Source of the DNA: CATQGW01 sp965262235
GTDB lineage: Bacteria > Chloroflexota > Dehalococcoidia > Bin125
Length of the DNA: 64,000 bases
Reading direction: 5' to 3'
Assembly (NCBI GenBank): GCA_965262235.1
Contig: OZ253504.1
Coordinates: forward strand, 496,001 to 560,000
Shown: one piece after another, positions 9,460 through 17,492 of the stretch
Position numbering within the stretch: position 1 is the first letter of the stretch
Layout: each line of letters begins with the position of its first letter
The notes under the pieces: model-generated
Told to the model about the DNA's origin: nothing
The model's input: only the letters and a program-made list of their open reading frames with translations
The model's database searches: none
Made by a program: the position numbers and the translations under genes

Positions 9460-10791
9460 TCAGGGGATGTCCGGGTCGTAGTCGCGCCCGATCTGGCCGG
9501 CCGCCTCGAACGCCGCGATCTCGTCGGCCGAGTAGCCGAGAACCTCGCCGTAGACATACTCATTGTCCTCGCCCAGCGACACGGGCGGCTTGTAGATGTC
9601 GAGCGGCGTCTCCGAGAAGCGGTAGAAGGGCCGATTGAAGCGGAACGGGCCAACCCCGTCGGCCAGCGTCAGCTCCTCGTTCAGCCCGCGCGCCTGCACA
9701 TGCGCGTCGTCGAGCACGCGTGAGCTCGCGAGCACCGGCGCGGCGGGCACGCCGTGCGACTGCAGCAGATGGAACATCTCGTAGTCGTCGAGCTGCGAGG
9801 TCCACTCTGCGAGCCGCGCGTCGATCGTCCCGCGAGCCGCGCGCCGGCCCTCAATCGTCTCCAGCTCGGCCCCCATCGCCCACTCGGGTCCGCCGATCGC
9901 CGCGCGCAGACCCAGCCACTGCTGGTCGCTCATCACCGCGATCGAAATCCAGCGGTCGCCGCCGTCCGACGCGTCGCCTGCGGAGTCAGCCGGGTAGACG
10001 CCGTGGGGCACATCATCCTCAAGCGACCCGTTGCCGACGCGCTCCTGCACGCGCCCGTTCAGCGAGTAGTCCATCAGCGCCTGCGCCAGCATCCCGCCGG
10101 CGCATTCGGCCTGCGCCATCTCGATGAACTGCCCCTCGCCGGTGCGCCGGCGGTGCCTGAGCGCCGCCATGATCGCAAACGCCCCGTGCGCGCCGGCCAC
10201 GTAGTCGCCGGAGAAGATCGAGGTGATGTACGACGGGTCGAGGTCGGGATAGCCGCGCAGCAGCGTGTGGCCCATCACGCTCTCCAGATGCACGCCCAGC
10301 GCGCGAGCCTCGCGGTACGGCCCCGTTTCGCCGTAGGCCGGCATCCGCAGCGCGATCAGGTCCTCGCGATACGAGCGCAGGAAATCGGGGCCGATGCCCA
10401 GTTTCTCCAGCGTGCCGACCGCGTTGTTCTCAATCAGCGCGTCGGAGCGCTCGACCAGCCGTCCGAAGACCTCGCGACCGCCCTCGCCGAGCAGGTCGAT
10501 CGTGACCGAATACTTGTTGCGGAACATCTGCACGAACGTCGGCGGGTAGTTCCAGGGCCGCTCGCCGGGCACGCCGTTCGGGTAGCCCGTCCCCCAGCCG
10601 GCGCCGGCAGCGATCGAGGCCGCCGACGGACGCGCCACCGCGCCGCGCGTCATCGGCTGCCAGACGTGGATGTTCTCGACCTTGATCACCTCGGCGCCGA
10701 GGTCGGCCAGCAGCGTCGCCCCGAACGTGCCCGCCCAGACCACCGTGAGGTCGATGATCCTCACGCCGGCGAGCGGCTTGATCGTCGTCAT
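9460..10791 (-). CDS. Family III CoA-transferase (CaiB/BaiF), second gene of pair
   Basis: 443 aa from the ATG at 10791, which overlaps the TGA of the upstream CoA-transferase as ATGA, indicating translational coupling. It opens PLAGVRIIDLTVVWAG and contains LLADLGAEVIKVEN, the standard family III N-terminus. The catalytic Asp region is SGDYVAGAHGAFAIMAAL (Asp196), and the C-terminal portion has VPAAPVLASSRVLDDAHVQARG. These enzymes move CoA between acyl groups through an aspartyl-CoA thioester. Two adjacent coupled paralogues suggest a heteromeric transferase like those of the benzylsuccinate type. The substrate is not evident. Confidence 0.9.
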   Translation of the reverse strand: MTTIKPLAGVRIIDLTVVWAGTFGATLLADLGAEVIKVENIHVWQPMTRGAVARPSAASIAAGAGWGTGYPNGVPGERPWNYPPTFVQMFRNKYSVTIDLLGEGGREVFGRLVERSDALIENNAVGTLEKLGIGPDFLRSYREDLIALRMPAYGETGPYREARALGVHLESVMGHTLLRGYPDLDPSYITSIFSGDYVAGAHGAFAIMAALRHRRRTGEGQFIEMAQAECAGGMLAQALMDYSLNGRVQERVGNGSLEDDVPHGVYPADSAGDASDGGDRWISIAVMSDQQWLGLRAAIGGPEWAMGAELETIEGRRAARGTIDARLAEWTSQLDDYEMFHLLQSHGVPAAPVLASSRVLDDAHVQARGLNEELTLADGVGPFRFNRPFYRFSETPLDIYKPPVSLGEDNEYVYGEVLGYSADEIAAFEAAGQIGRDYDPDIP

Positions 10792-11996
10792 GCGACCACC
10801 TCCGCCGCCCGCAGCTCGGCGATCTGATCGGTGCTGTAGCCGCACTCGCCGAGCACCTCCGCGGTGTGCTCGCCGAGGCGCGGCGCTCCACGCCGCAGCG
10901 ACCACGGCGAGGCGCGCATCGTGAACGGCCGCCCCGGCATCCGGAACTCCCCGAGCTCCTCGTGCTCAACGGTCTGCCAGAAGCCGCGCTGCGCGAAGTG
11001 GTCGTCGTCGAACAGCTCATCGATGGTCAGCAGCGGCGCGCAGAGCACTTTCGCCGCGCGCGCCGCTGTCCAGATCTCGCGCTTGCCCCGCTCCAGCAGC
11101 CAGGGCAGGAAGTTCACGTTGAACTCGTCGAGCAGCTCGACGCGCGCTCCCACGCCGGGCTGCCACCACTTTGGGTCCTGAAACCAGGCCGGGCTGCCCA
11201 TCATCTGGTCGAAGCGGTCGATCCGGATCGCGGCGCCCGAGAACTCGACGTAGCCATCGGCGCAGGGATAGACGCCGGCCAGCATCCCCGCCGCGGGTCC
11301 GGGCGGCCGTAGCGACTGACGCCCCGCGAACTCCCAGCCCATCGTCGTCGCGTGCCGACGGTCCACGCCGTTGAACTGCGCGTCGGCCATCGCGAAATCG
11401 ACCTGCTGCCCGATCCCCTGCAGCTCTGAGACCGTCACCGCGGCCAGCACTGCCGTCGCCGCGGCCGCGCCCGACTCGACCAGCGAGGCGGTCCCATACA
11501 TCTTGACCGGCGCGCGATCCTGCGTGCCAATCGTGTACATCTCGCCCGCGAACCCGTAGAGGACCAGGTCCGACACCTGGTAGTCGCGGTAGGGACTCTC
11601 CTGCCCGAACGGCGTGATCGAAACCAGCGAGACGCTCGGCTTGAGCGCCTGAATCCGCTCCCAGCCGAGCCCCAGAGCCTCCAGCTCGCCCGGCCGGCCC
11701 GTCTCGACCACCACATCGCACCACTCCGCGAGCCGGTCGAACACATCGCCCGCCCCGTCAGCGGTCAGGTCGATCACGACGCCGCGTTTGTTGGTATTGA
11801 ACCAGAAGAACGTGCCCGAGCGCTCGGGCCCTGCCACGTCGTCTTTGAAGGGACCCTGCGCTCGCAGCGGATCACCGGCGGGCGGCTCGACCTTGACCAC
11901 CTCCGCCCCGAAATCAGCAAACAGCTTGGTCGCATAGCAGCCCGCCACCCCCTGCCCGAGGTCCAGCACTCGCACCCCGTCAAGCGGCCCACTCAT
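10788..11996 (-). CDS. Family III CoA-transferase (CaiB/BaiF), first gene of pair
   Basis: 402 aa. N-terminus GPLDGVRVLDLGQGVAGCYA with FADFGAEVVKVEPPAGDPLR is diagnostic for the family. At the position where the catalytic Asp is expected (ahead of G-x-x-A-A repeats) the sequence is SLVESGAAAATAVLAA, so Glu174 occupies the site by eye alignment. The downstream gene starts inside this gene's stop codon. In a heteromeric enzyme one subunit could lack the catalytic Asp, so this may be the non-catalytic or regulatory partner. That reading is inference; the family call is secure. Confidence 0.9.
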   Translation of the reverse strand: MSGPLDGVRVLDLGQGVAGCYATKLFADFGAEVVKVEPPAGDPLRAQGPFKDDVAGPERSGTFFWFNTNKRGVVIDLTADGAGDVFDRLAEWCDVVVETGRPGELEALGLGWERIQALKPSVSLVSITPFGQESPYRDYQVSDLVLYGFAGEMYTIGTQDRAPVKMYGTASLVESGAAAATAVLAAVTVSELQGIGQQVDFAMADAQFNGVDRRHATTMGWEFAGRQSLRPPGPAAGMLAGVYPCADGYVEFSGAAIRIDRFDQMMGSPAWFQDPKWWQPGVGARVELLDEFNVNFLPWLLERGKREIWTAARAAKVLCAPLLTIDELFDDDHFAQRGFWQTVEHEELGEFRMPGRPFTMRASPWSLRRGAPRLGEHTAEVLGECGYSTDQIAELRAAEVVA

Positions 11997-12023
11997 GCGC
12001 GCGAGTCTAACGCCGCCTCCCGT

Positions 12024-12440
12024 TCAGCCCCGCTCAAGCAGCATCGCCGCGACCCCGTCGCGATCGGTCGTCCGTAACGAGCCATCGTCAGGATCAACGA
12101 TGATCAGCCTCACACCATCGTCGTCACGCAGCGACGCGGCGAGCGGATTGAGGGCGATCAGTACGGCTCGGCGGTGATCCTCAGGCGAGAGGATGATGCG
12201 CTGCCGCACCCGAACGATGCGGAGGCCGCCGAGCATCGCCAGACACGCCGCGCGGAACTCGTCTTCCTGGCGAAAGATGTCCAACGTGACGAGCGCATCA
12301 TACTCGCCCGCGCGTTCGATCACCTGCTCATCCGGCGCGGCTCCGAGCCCGATCCGGACCGCTAGATCCGCAACATGACCTCGCCTCACCAGAGCGTGTG
12401 CGGCGAGGGTAGCCACCCCTTCATCCAGCAGCAGGCGCAT
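12024..12440 (-). CDS. DUF5615 family PIN-like toxin candidate
   Basis: 138 aa. It opens MRLLLDEGVATLAAHAL and contains GLGAAPDEQVIERAGEYDALVTLD, matching the DUF5615/Mut7-C PIN-like pattern with acidic residues at Asp6, in PDEQV and in TLDIF that would form the metal site of a PIN-type RNase. Its start lies 20 bases inside the preceding DUF433 gene, the usual gene order for DUF433 antitoxin plus DUF5615 toxin pairs. Length is slightly above the common ~115-120 aa because of a C-terminal tail (LRDDDGVRLIIVDPDDGSLR). Toxicity is inferred from family and context. Confidence 0.8.
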   Translation of the reverse strand: MRLLLDEGVATLAAHALVRRGHVADLAVRIGLGAAPDEQVIERAGEYDALVTLDIFRQEDEFRAACLAMLGGLRIVRVRQRIILSPEDHRRAVLIALNPLAASLRDDDGVRLIIVDPDDGSLRTTDRDGVAAMLLERG

Positions 12441-13038
12441 GCGCCACGCTGATCGCTCCCCACAGGGCTTGCTCGAACTCGATCACCCTCTGAACCTTGC
12501 GAGCGGGTATCTCGTACTCGCGTGCGAGATCGGCGACGGACTCGCCGCCGAGGTGCATCCCGTAGACGATCGGCGTCGGAATACGCGTGCCGCTCACCAC
12601 GGGCCAGCCGGAGCGGATCCGCGGGTCCATGTTCACTGCGTCCGCGAACGCTCCGAGTTCGCCGAGCGGCGAGCTGCTCCACAGTCGGTCAAGGCCAGCG
12701 ACTGCCTGGTTGCCGACGACGCGCTCAGCCGCGTCACGCTCGCGGTCGGTGAGGAGGCATGAGCACCAGTTCGGTGCGTCCTGATCGAGCAGCTCGGCCG
12801 CAACCGGCAGCGCACTGGGAGAGACGCCAGCCCGAACGAGCGCGGCGACCGCTCGGATCCGCTGATAGTCAGCCCAGCTGTAGACGATCGGCACGCCGCG
12901 CCGGCCGCTGACGACGCTCGCCCGAATCACCCCCAGCCGCCGCCAGCGCAGCAGCCGCGCCGCGCTCACGCCCGACAGCCGGGTCACGATGCTCGTCGGC
13001 AGCACCCCCTTGCCCATTGCGTAGCCCTGCTCCTCCAT
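12421..13038 (-). CDS. MerR-like helix-turn-helix plus DUF433 antitoxin
   Basis: 205 aa from the ATG at 13038, chosen because AGGAGG stands six bases upstream; a longer frame to 13068 lacks such a site. The N-terminal ~65 residues (TRLSGVSAARLLRWRRLGVI...YSWADYQRIRAVAALVRAG) look like a MerR-type winged helix. The C-terminal ~60 residues (DPRIRSGWPVVSGTRIPT...SVADLAREYEIPARKVQ) are a DUF433 domain. DUF433 proteins are typically short antitoxins of ~75 aa; the fused DNA-binding domain suggests a built-in autorepressor. The gene overlaps the DUF5615 gene downstream. Confidence 0.8.
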   Translation of the reverse strand: MEEQGYAMGKGVLPTSIVTRLSGVSAARLLRWRRLGVIRASVVSGRRGVPIVYSWADYQRIRAVAALVRAGVSPSALPVAAELLDQDAPNWCSCLLTDRERDAAERVVGNQAVAGLDRLWSSSPLGELGAFADAVNMDPRIRSGWPVVSGTRIPTPIVYGMHLGGESVADLAREYEIPARKVQRVIEFEQALWGAISVAHAPAAG

Positions 13039-13077
13039 CTCGGCCCTCCTACCCGGGAAATGTACCAAGCGGCACGG

Positions 13078-13233
13078 TCAGCGGCGTGGTGGGGCGAGCG
13101 TGGTCTGCCAGCCGCAGTTGTGGCAGGGCGGGAACTCGGCTGCGCCGGCGATCCGGCCGAGGAAGCGACCACAGTTCGGGCACGTCGCCCTGATCGCCGC
13201 TGATGCGTACTGGTTTGGTGTCATCTTGCTCAC
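13078..13233 (-). CDS. Com-like zinc-ribbon small protein
   Basis: 51 aa from a GTG at 13233 that has AAGGAG six bases upstream; an ATG three codons later is the alternative. It has two Cys pairs, CPNC and a CxNCGW-type pair (CHNCGW), spaced by 17 residues with GRFLGRIAG between, as in phage Mu Com-like zinc fingers. It lies 64 bp downstream of the large terminase gene, a neighbourhood where Com-like proteins are often found in phages. It probably binds nucleic acid; the target is unknown. Confidence 0.6.
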   Translation of the reverse strand: MSKMTPNQYASAAIRATCPNCGRFLGRIAGAAEFPPCHNCGWQTTLAPPRR

Positions 13234-13297
13234 GCTCCGCTCCTTCGCTCTGTTGCCAGCCCGGCGGGCTGAGATTCGGCTTGGTCGGCTTGATTCG

Positions 13298-14683
13298 TCA
13301 TCGGCGCGTCTGCAGCGGCACGCTCGCACGCATCCCGCCGCGCAGCCGCCCGCGCTCCGCCTCCTCGTGCATGTAGCGGTCGGCGTCCATCAGGTCGTCG
13401 TCGCGCTTCACGACCGTCGGGGTCGGTCCGTCCTGCTCAGTCGGTGGAGCCCAGTGATAGGTCGCCATCCGCTCCGGGAACTGACGCATCGTCGCCACGT
13501 AGTACGAGCGCGGCCGGCCGGCCTCACCCCACTTCAGCCTCCGCTGCACCAGGTCGATGCCCGCGTTGACGCTGTGCGGGCCGCCGTGCGACGGGTTCAC
13601 CGTCGCGCCCCGACGCGCGATCGAGTCGATCCAGGCCATCTGGCTGCGGTCGGCGCGCCAGTGGATGCGGCTGCGCAGGCGCTGTTGCCAGTGGCGCATC
13701 CAACGCTCCAGACGCTCGAACACGGCCGAACCGCGATCCTCGAACTCGTCGAGCCGGATCAGCACATCGGGCCCGCAATCGGCGCGCATGTCGGTCAGGC
13801 CGGCGAGGATGCCCGCCGTCATGTGATGGTGCTCGGCGGGCCCGCCGAAGTCGAGGCCGCCGACGTAGCGGGCGAAGGGCGGCAGCTCGCCCTCCCAGCG
13901 GTGGCCCACTCGGTCGAAGCGCCCGTAGACCAGCCCGAGGAAGGAGTCAAACTTGCCCTCCACGAAGCGGTCAACCCAGTCGTCGGGCAGCAGCAGGCGT
14001 TGGGCCGCCTCGTAGTTGGGCGGCAGCCAGGGATTGTCGCGAATTCGCGCAGGGATGAACTCCAGCCGCACACCCGCCTCGTCCAGCCCGTCAACCGGCA
14101 GCTCACGGCGAATGAACCAGCGCTCGAACCAGCCCGGCCACGGATTGCTGGCCGCCACGAAGTAGCGCTTCGTCTGCGCCGGGTGGCGCAGCCGTGTCAG
14201 CAGCATCCGCGCCGCGTCTTCGGGCACCTCGCCCGCCTCGTCGACGAACACCGCGCCGTACTCCTGCGAGCCGAGCCCGCTCCAGTCGGTCAGGTGCCGG
14301 AAGTGGACCGTCGAGTGCGCTCGCTGACCACTGCCGGTGCGATGCAGCGTGACCGACTCCGGCGGCGACTGGCGACGGCTAAGGATCGCGCCAGGTGGGC
14401 AGCGCCGCATGAACTCGGCCATCGTCGTCGAGATCAGGTCGCTGTAGCGCAATCGCGCGATCAGAATCCGCGTGCCGGGGAAGGCGAGCGCGGTCGAGAA
14501 GGCGAGCTCCGCCAGCGCCCGCGTCTTGCCGCCGCCCATCGCCCCGCCGTAACCCACGATCGACAGGCCGTCGCGCGGCGTCGCCGCCACGGCCTCCCAC
14601 AACGCCAGCTGGCGGCTCGTCGGGTTGAAGGCAAGTGCAAGCTCCTCCGCGGTGAGCTTCGGAGCGTCAGTTGTTGTGGTCAT
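13298..14683 (-). CDS. Phage terminase large subunit
   Basis: 461 aa. The ATPase domain has Walker A GYGGAMGGGKTRA near residue 45 and Walker B VFVDEAGE near 145, followed by a coupling-type motif in AASNPWPG. The RNase H-like nuclease domain retains acidic residues in GGLDFG, LDEFED, RADRS and DDLMDADRY, so both activities may be intact. The gene overlaps the small-subunit gene by 17 bases. No portal, protease, capsid or tail gene is present on either side: the neighbours are a toxin-antitoxin pair and an exported beta-helix protein. It is therefore an orphan packaging motor, either a prophage remnant or a retained module. Confidence 0.85.
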   Translation of the reverse strand: MTTTTDAPKLTAEELALAFNPTSRQLALWEAVAATPRDGLSIVGYGGAMGGGKTRALAELAFSTALAFPGTRILIARLRYSDLISTTMAEFMRRCPPGAILSRRQSPPESVTLHRTGSGQRAHSTVHFRHLTDWSGLGSQEYGAVFVDEAGEVPEDAARMLLTRLRHPAQTKRYFVAASNPWPGWFERWFIRRELPVDGLDEAGVRLEFIPARIRDNPWLPPNYEAAQRLLLPDDWVDRFVEGKFDSFLGLVYGRFDRVGHRWEGELPPFARYVGGLDFGGPAEHHHMTAGILAGLTDMRADCGPDVLIRLDEFEDRGSAVFERLERWMRHWQQRLRSRIHWRADRSQMAWIDSIARRGATVNPSHGGPHSVNAGIDLVQRRLKWGEAGRPRSYYVATMRQFPERMATYHWAPPTEQDGPTPTVVKRDDDLMDADRYMHEEAERGRLRGGMRASVPLQTRR

Positions 14684-14939
14684 CGCCGCCCTCCGTTCGC
14701 TGCGTGGGGTCGCCGTTGAGCGGAGGCGTCAGCTGCGCGATGTTGATCGTCGGCTCCTGCTTCCGATCGCTGAACAGGCCTCGCGTCTTGGCCAGCAGCT
14801 CCCAGGCGCGCAGCCGCACCGCCGGCGGCGTGCCGCCGTCGCGGGTCATCGCAAGCATGCCATCGAGTATCAGGTCGTCGCTCAGATCGGCCGCGCGGTG
14901 AATCTGGTCGGGAATCAGGGGCTCACTAAAAATTGCCAT
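14667..14939 (-). CDS. Probable terminase small subunit
   Basis: 90 aa from the ATG at 14939, which has AGGA seven bases upstream. The central helix-rich segment PPAVRLRAWELLAKTRGLF is typical of small terminase-type proteins, which recognise viral DNA ends and deliver them to the large subunit. The tail is Pro/Thr/Asp-rich. It overlaps the large terminase start by 17 bases and was probably co-transcribed with it. The assignment rests on position as much as on sequence. Confidence 0.6.
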   Translation of the reverse strand: MAIFSEPLIPDQIHRAADLSDDLILDGMLAMTRDGGTPPAVRLRAWELLAKTRGLFSDRKQEPTINIAQLTPPLNGDPTQRTEGGDDHNN

Positions 14940-15030
14940 ACCGAATCCTAGTCGAACATAAGTTCGATACACAAGTCGTGCCCGCTCGCGGGTGCTGACC
15001 AGATGACAGAGCGGCCCCGTCAGCGTCGCG

Positions 15031-17484
15031 CTACTCGCCCTGGCGCCAGACTCCGTCGCGCGTCGCGGTCACCGTCAACACCGGCGCCGCCCACACTCCC
15101 GGGTCCCAATCGGCCCTCTCCACCGGCCAAATCAAGCGCCAGCGCAGCGCCCTGGGGTCGCTCGTGTCCCACTGCCACACGCGCCCGACCAGCCCTGGCT
15201 GCTCAGCCTCCAGCCGCTCGAGCGCGGCGCGCGCCGACTCCCATCCGCCCGTCCAGCTGACCAGGTTCTGCCCCCGAACCAGTCGGATCGCCGCGCCATC
15301 GCTGTCGAGTGACGTGGCAGAGAAATAGCTGCGCGGCGGATTTCGTCCGAATCCCACCAGCACCACATCACCGCCCTGCACGGTCCGCAGCGTCGCGAGG
15401 GCCATCGGTGCGCGCGGCGACCAGTACAGCCACCTGCGAGCGACCGGATCCAAATGCCAGACGACTTCGAGGCTGGACCCGAGCTGTTCGAACGCGTCGG
15501 CGACCGGCTGCTCGTAGCCGACGATCGCCAGCCACTGCTGACCCTCGGCCACATACTGCCGCGCCGGCGCCGGGAACGGCGCCGAGAACTCCGACGTCCC
15601 GCCGACGTTGGCGACGTTGATCGCTCGCACCTCGCCCACGGGCACCACTACCGACACGGCCTCGAACCTGCCGTCGGCGCCCACTCCGCCACGCGCCAGG
15701 AACGTCCGCTGCTGGGAATCTGAGGAGTAGACCTCCACCGTCGCGCCGGGCAAGCCGCGCCCGCGGATGACGCTTCGCAGGCGCCCTGAGGCTTCTCGCT
15801 CAATCTGGTAACTCTCAATCACCGGCGTGTTCAGCAGGCCGTGCGGCCCGGAGTCGCGGTCGCCCTCGTCGTTCGGCGTCGGTCCGTCGCCGCCCAGATC
15901 GATGTCGAGGCCCGCGTTCGTCCCGAAGACGTTGCGCGTGAATCGGTTGTCTCTCGCGTTCCGCCCCGTCACCGCGATCGCCGGACCGTCGATCCCTCCC
16001 AGAGTGTTCCGCTCAACGGTCGCCGCGCGCACACCGACGCCAAGCTCGATCCCCACCCGGGTCTCCAGCGCCGCGCCGAAACCAACCCGGGCGACATCGC
16101 GGCCGATCGAGTTGTCGGCCACGACTGCCTCCTCCACGTCGACCAGCAAGATGCCGACCTGCACGCCGGCGATCGAGTTCCCAAGCCCGAGCTCGCCGCC
16201 CAGCGTGACGAAGTGCGCCTCACGCACCTCGATGCCGACCAGACCCTGACCCTGCGACGCCACCACATTGCGCTGCATGCTGATGTGGGTCGTGCCGGCG
16301 CCCGCCACCACGATTCCGCGCTCGCCCGCCAGCACCCGATTCCCGAACAGCCGCACCTCCGCGGCTCCCGCGATCACCGAGATGCCCTTCTCCCGATTCG
16401 GCATCCCCAGCGCGTCTTGCAGACGGCCAGTCGTGGGCACGAGGCCGACCCAGTTATTGCGGACCAGCACCTCGCGCGCGCCCTGCTCGACCGCGATGCC
16501 GACCCGATTTCCGGCGACCACGTTGCGCTCCCGCGCACCCACCGTGATCCGCGCCGCGCCGGGGCCGAGGAAGATTCCCACATCGTTCCCGACGCCCACG
16601 CCACTTCTGGTCACGCCGATCCAGTTGTCGTCGATCGAGCTCGGCACGCCCGTCTCGCGCACCTCCACGCCCGCCACGCGGCTGGCGCAGATCACGTTGC
16701 CGCGCACCTCAGCCTGCGCCGCATCGACGACCAGCACGCCGTCGTCGTTGGGCAGCGCGGCGTCATCGCGGTCGAGCCCGATCACGTTGCCCACGACCAG
16801 CGCCCCGGTCGTCCCGCCGCCGCCGATCACCACGCCGTGGCCCGTCTGTCCCGGACTGCTGTTGCCGGCGATCCGGTTGCCACAGCCCTCGCACGCTCCG
16901 CCGATTTGCGCATCCGCGGCCCCGCCCAGCACGGCCACGCCGCTGAGCCGATTGGGCGCCGCCGATCGGCCGTCGGCGCTCATCCCAATCCAGTTCGCCT
17001 CGACGACTGCCCGCAACGCGGCCGCGCCCAGCACTCCGATCCCGTAGCGAGCGAAGCCGCCGATGCCCAGGCCGCGAACTTCCGCGTCGGCTGCGGTCAC
17101 GATGATCCCCGCCGCGTTCGGCCCGGCTCGACGCCCATCCAGATAGATCACGGGCGGGCGGCCCGACGACCAGCCGCGCTGGGTGCGGCCGTCGATCTCG
17201 ATCGCGTCGTCGCTCAGCGCCGGAAGCGGCCGCTGGGGGCTGATCGTCGTGGAACCGCCGATGTCGAAGTGGATCAGGTCGGGCCCGTTCGACTCATTCG
17301 CGGCGGAGATCGCCGCCCGCAGGCTGCAGACCAGGCCGCACTCGTCGGGCCCCGGATCCTCACTCGTAGTGACCAGCCAGATGTGCTGTTCAGCTTGCGC
17401 CGACGCATCGCCCACAAACGTCAGGAGCGTCAGAAGCGCGACGAGGATCGCGCCAAGCAGTGACGCGAGCAGCGGCGTCCGCAC
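15031..17484 (-). CDS. Exported right-handed beta-helix protein with CSLR motif
   Basis: 817 aa. Signal peptide MRTPLLASLLGAILVALLTLLTF, cleavage near ASAQA. The mature N-terminus has DECGLVCSLRAAISAANES, the CSLR-type segment that precedes parallel beta-helices in many surface proteins. Residues ~100-560 are imperfect beta-helix coils of the type NWIGMSADG, GNRIAGNSS and GNVIGLDRDD. Residues ~640-790 carry two copies of a W/D/G-rich module (WLAIVGYEQPVADAFEQL; GQNLVSWTGGWESARAAL) shared with other exported proteins here. Its ATG lies 8 bp after the stop of the Ig-like gene, so the two form an operon. Function unknown; surface carbohydrate or particle binding is possible. Confidence 0.75.
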   Translation of the reverse strand: MRTPLLASLLGAILVALLTLLTFVGDASAQAEQHIWLVTTSEDPGPDECGLVCSLRAAISAANESNGPDLIHFDIGGSTTISPQRPLPALSDDAIEIDGRTQRGWSSGRPPVIYLDGRRAGPNAAGIIVTAADAEVRGLGIGGFARYGIGVLGAAALRAVVEANWIGMSADGRSAAPNRLSGVAVLGGAADAQIGGACEGCGNRIAGNSSPGQTGHGVVIGGGGTTGALVVGNVIGLDRDDAALPNDDGVLVVDAAQAEVRGNVICASRVAGVEVRETGVPSSIDDNWIGVTRSGVGVGNDVGIFLGPGAARITVGARERNVVAGNRVGIAVEQGAREVLVRNNWVGLVPTTGRLQDALGMPNREKGISVIAGAAEVRLFGNRVLAGERGIVVAGAGTTHISMQRNVVASQGQGLVGIEVREAHFVTLGGELGLGNSIAGVQVGILLVDVEEAVVADNSIGRDVARVGFGAALETRVGIELGVGVRAATVERNTLGGIDGPAIAVTGRNARDNRFTRNVFGTNAGLDIDLGGDGPTPNDEGDRDSGPHGLLNTPVIESYQIEREASGRLRSVIRGRGLPGATVEVYSSDSQQRTFLARGGVGADGRFEAVSVVVPVGEVRAINVANVGGTSEFSAPFPAPARQYVAEGQQWLAIVGYEQPVADAFEQLGSSLEVVWHLDPVARRWLYWSPRAPMALATLRTVQGGDVVLVGFGRNPPRSYFSATSLDSDGAAIRLVRGQNLVSWTGGWESARAALERLEAEQPGLVGRVWQWDTSDPRALRWRLIWPVERADWDPGVWAAPVLTVTATRDGVWRQGE

Positions 17485-17492
17485 ACGCAGGC

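Noticed and set aside
15841..17463. A 540-codon plus-strand frame opposite the beta-helix gene
   Set aside because: His/Arg/Ala-rich shadow; the minus strand has the signal peptide, CSLR motif and beta-helix coils.
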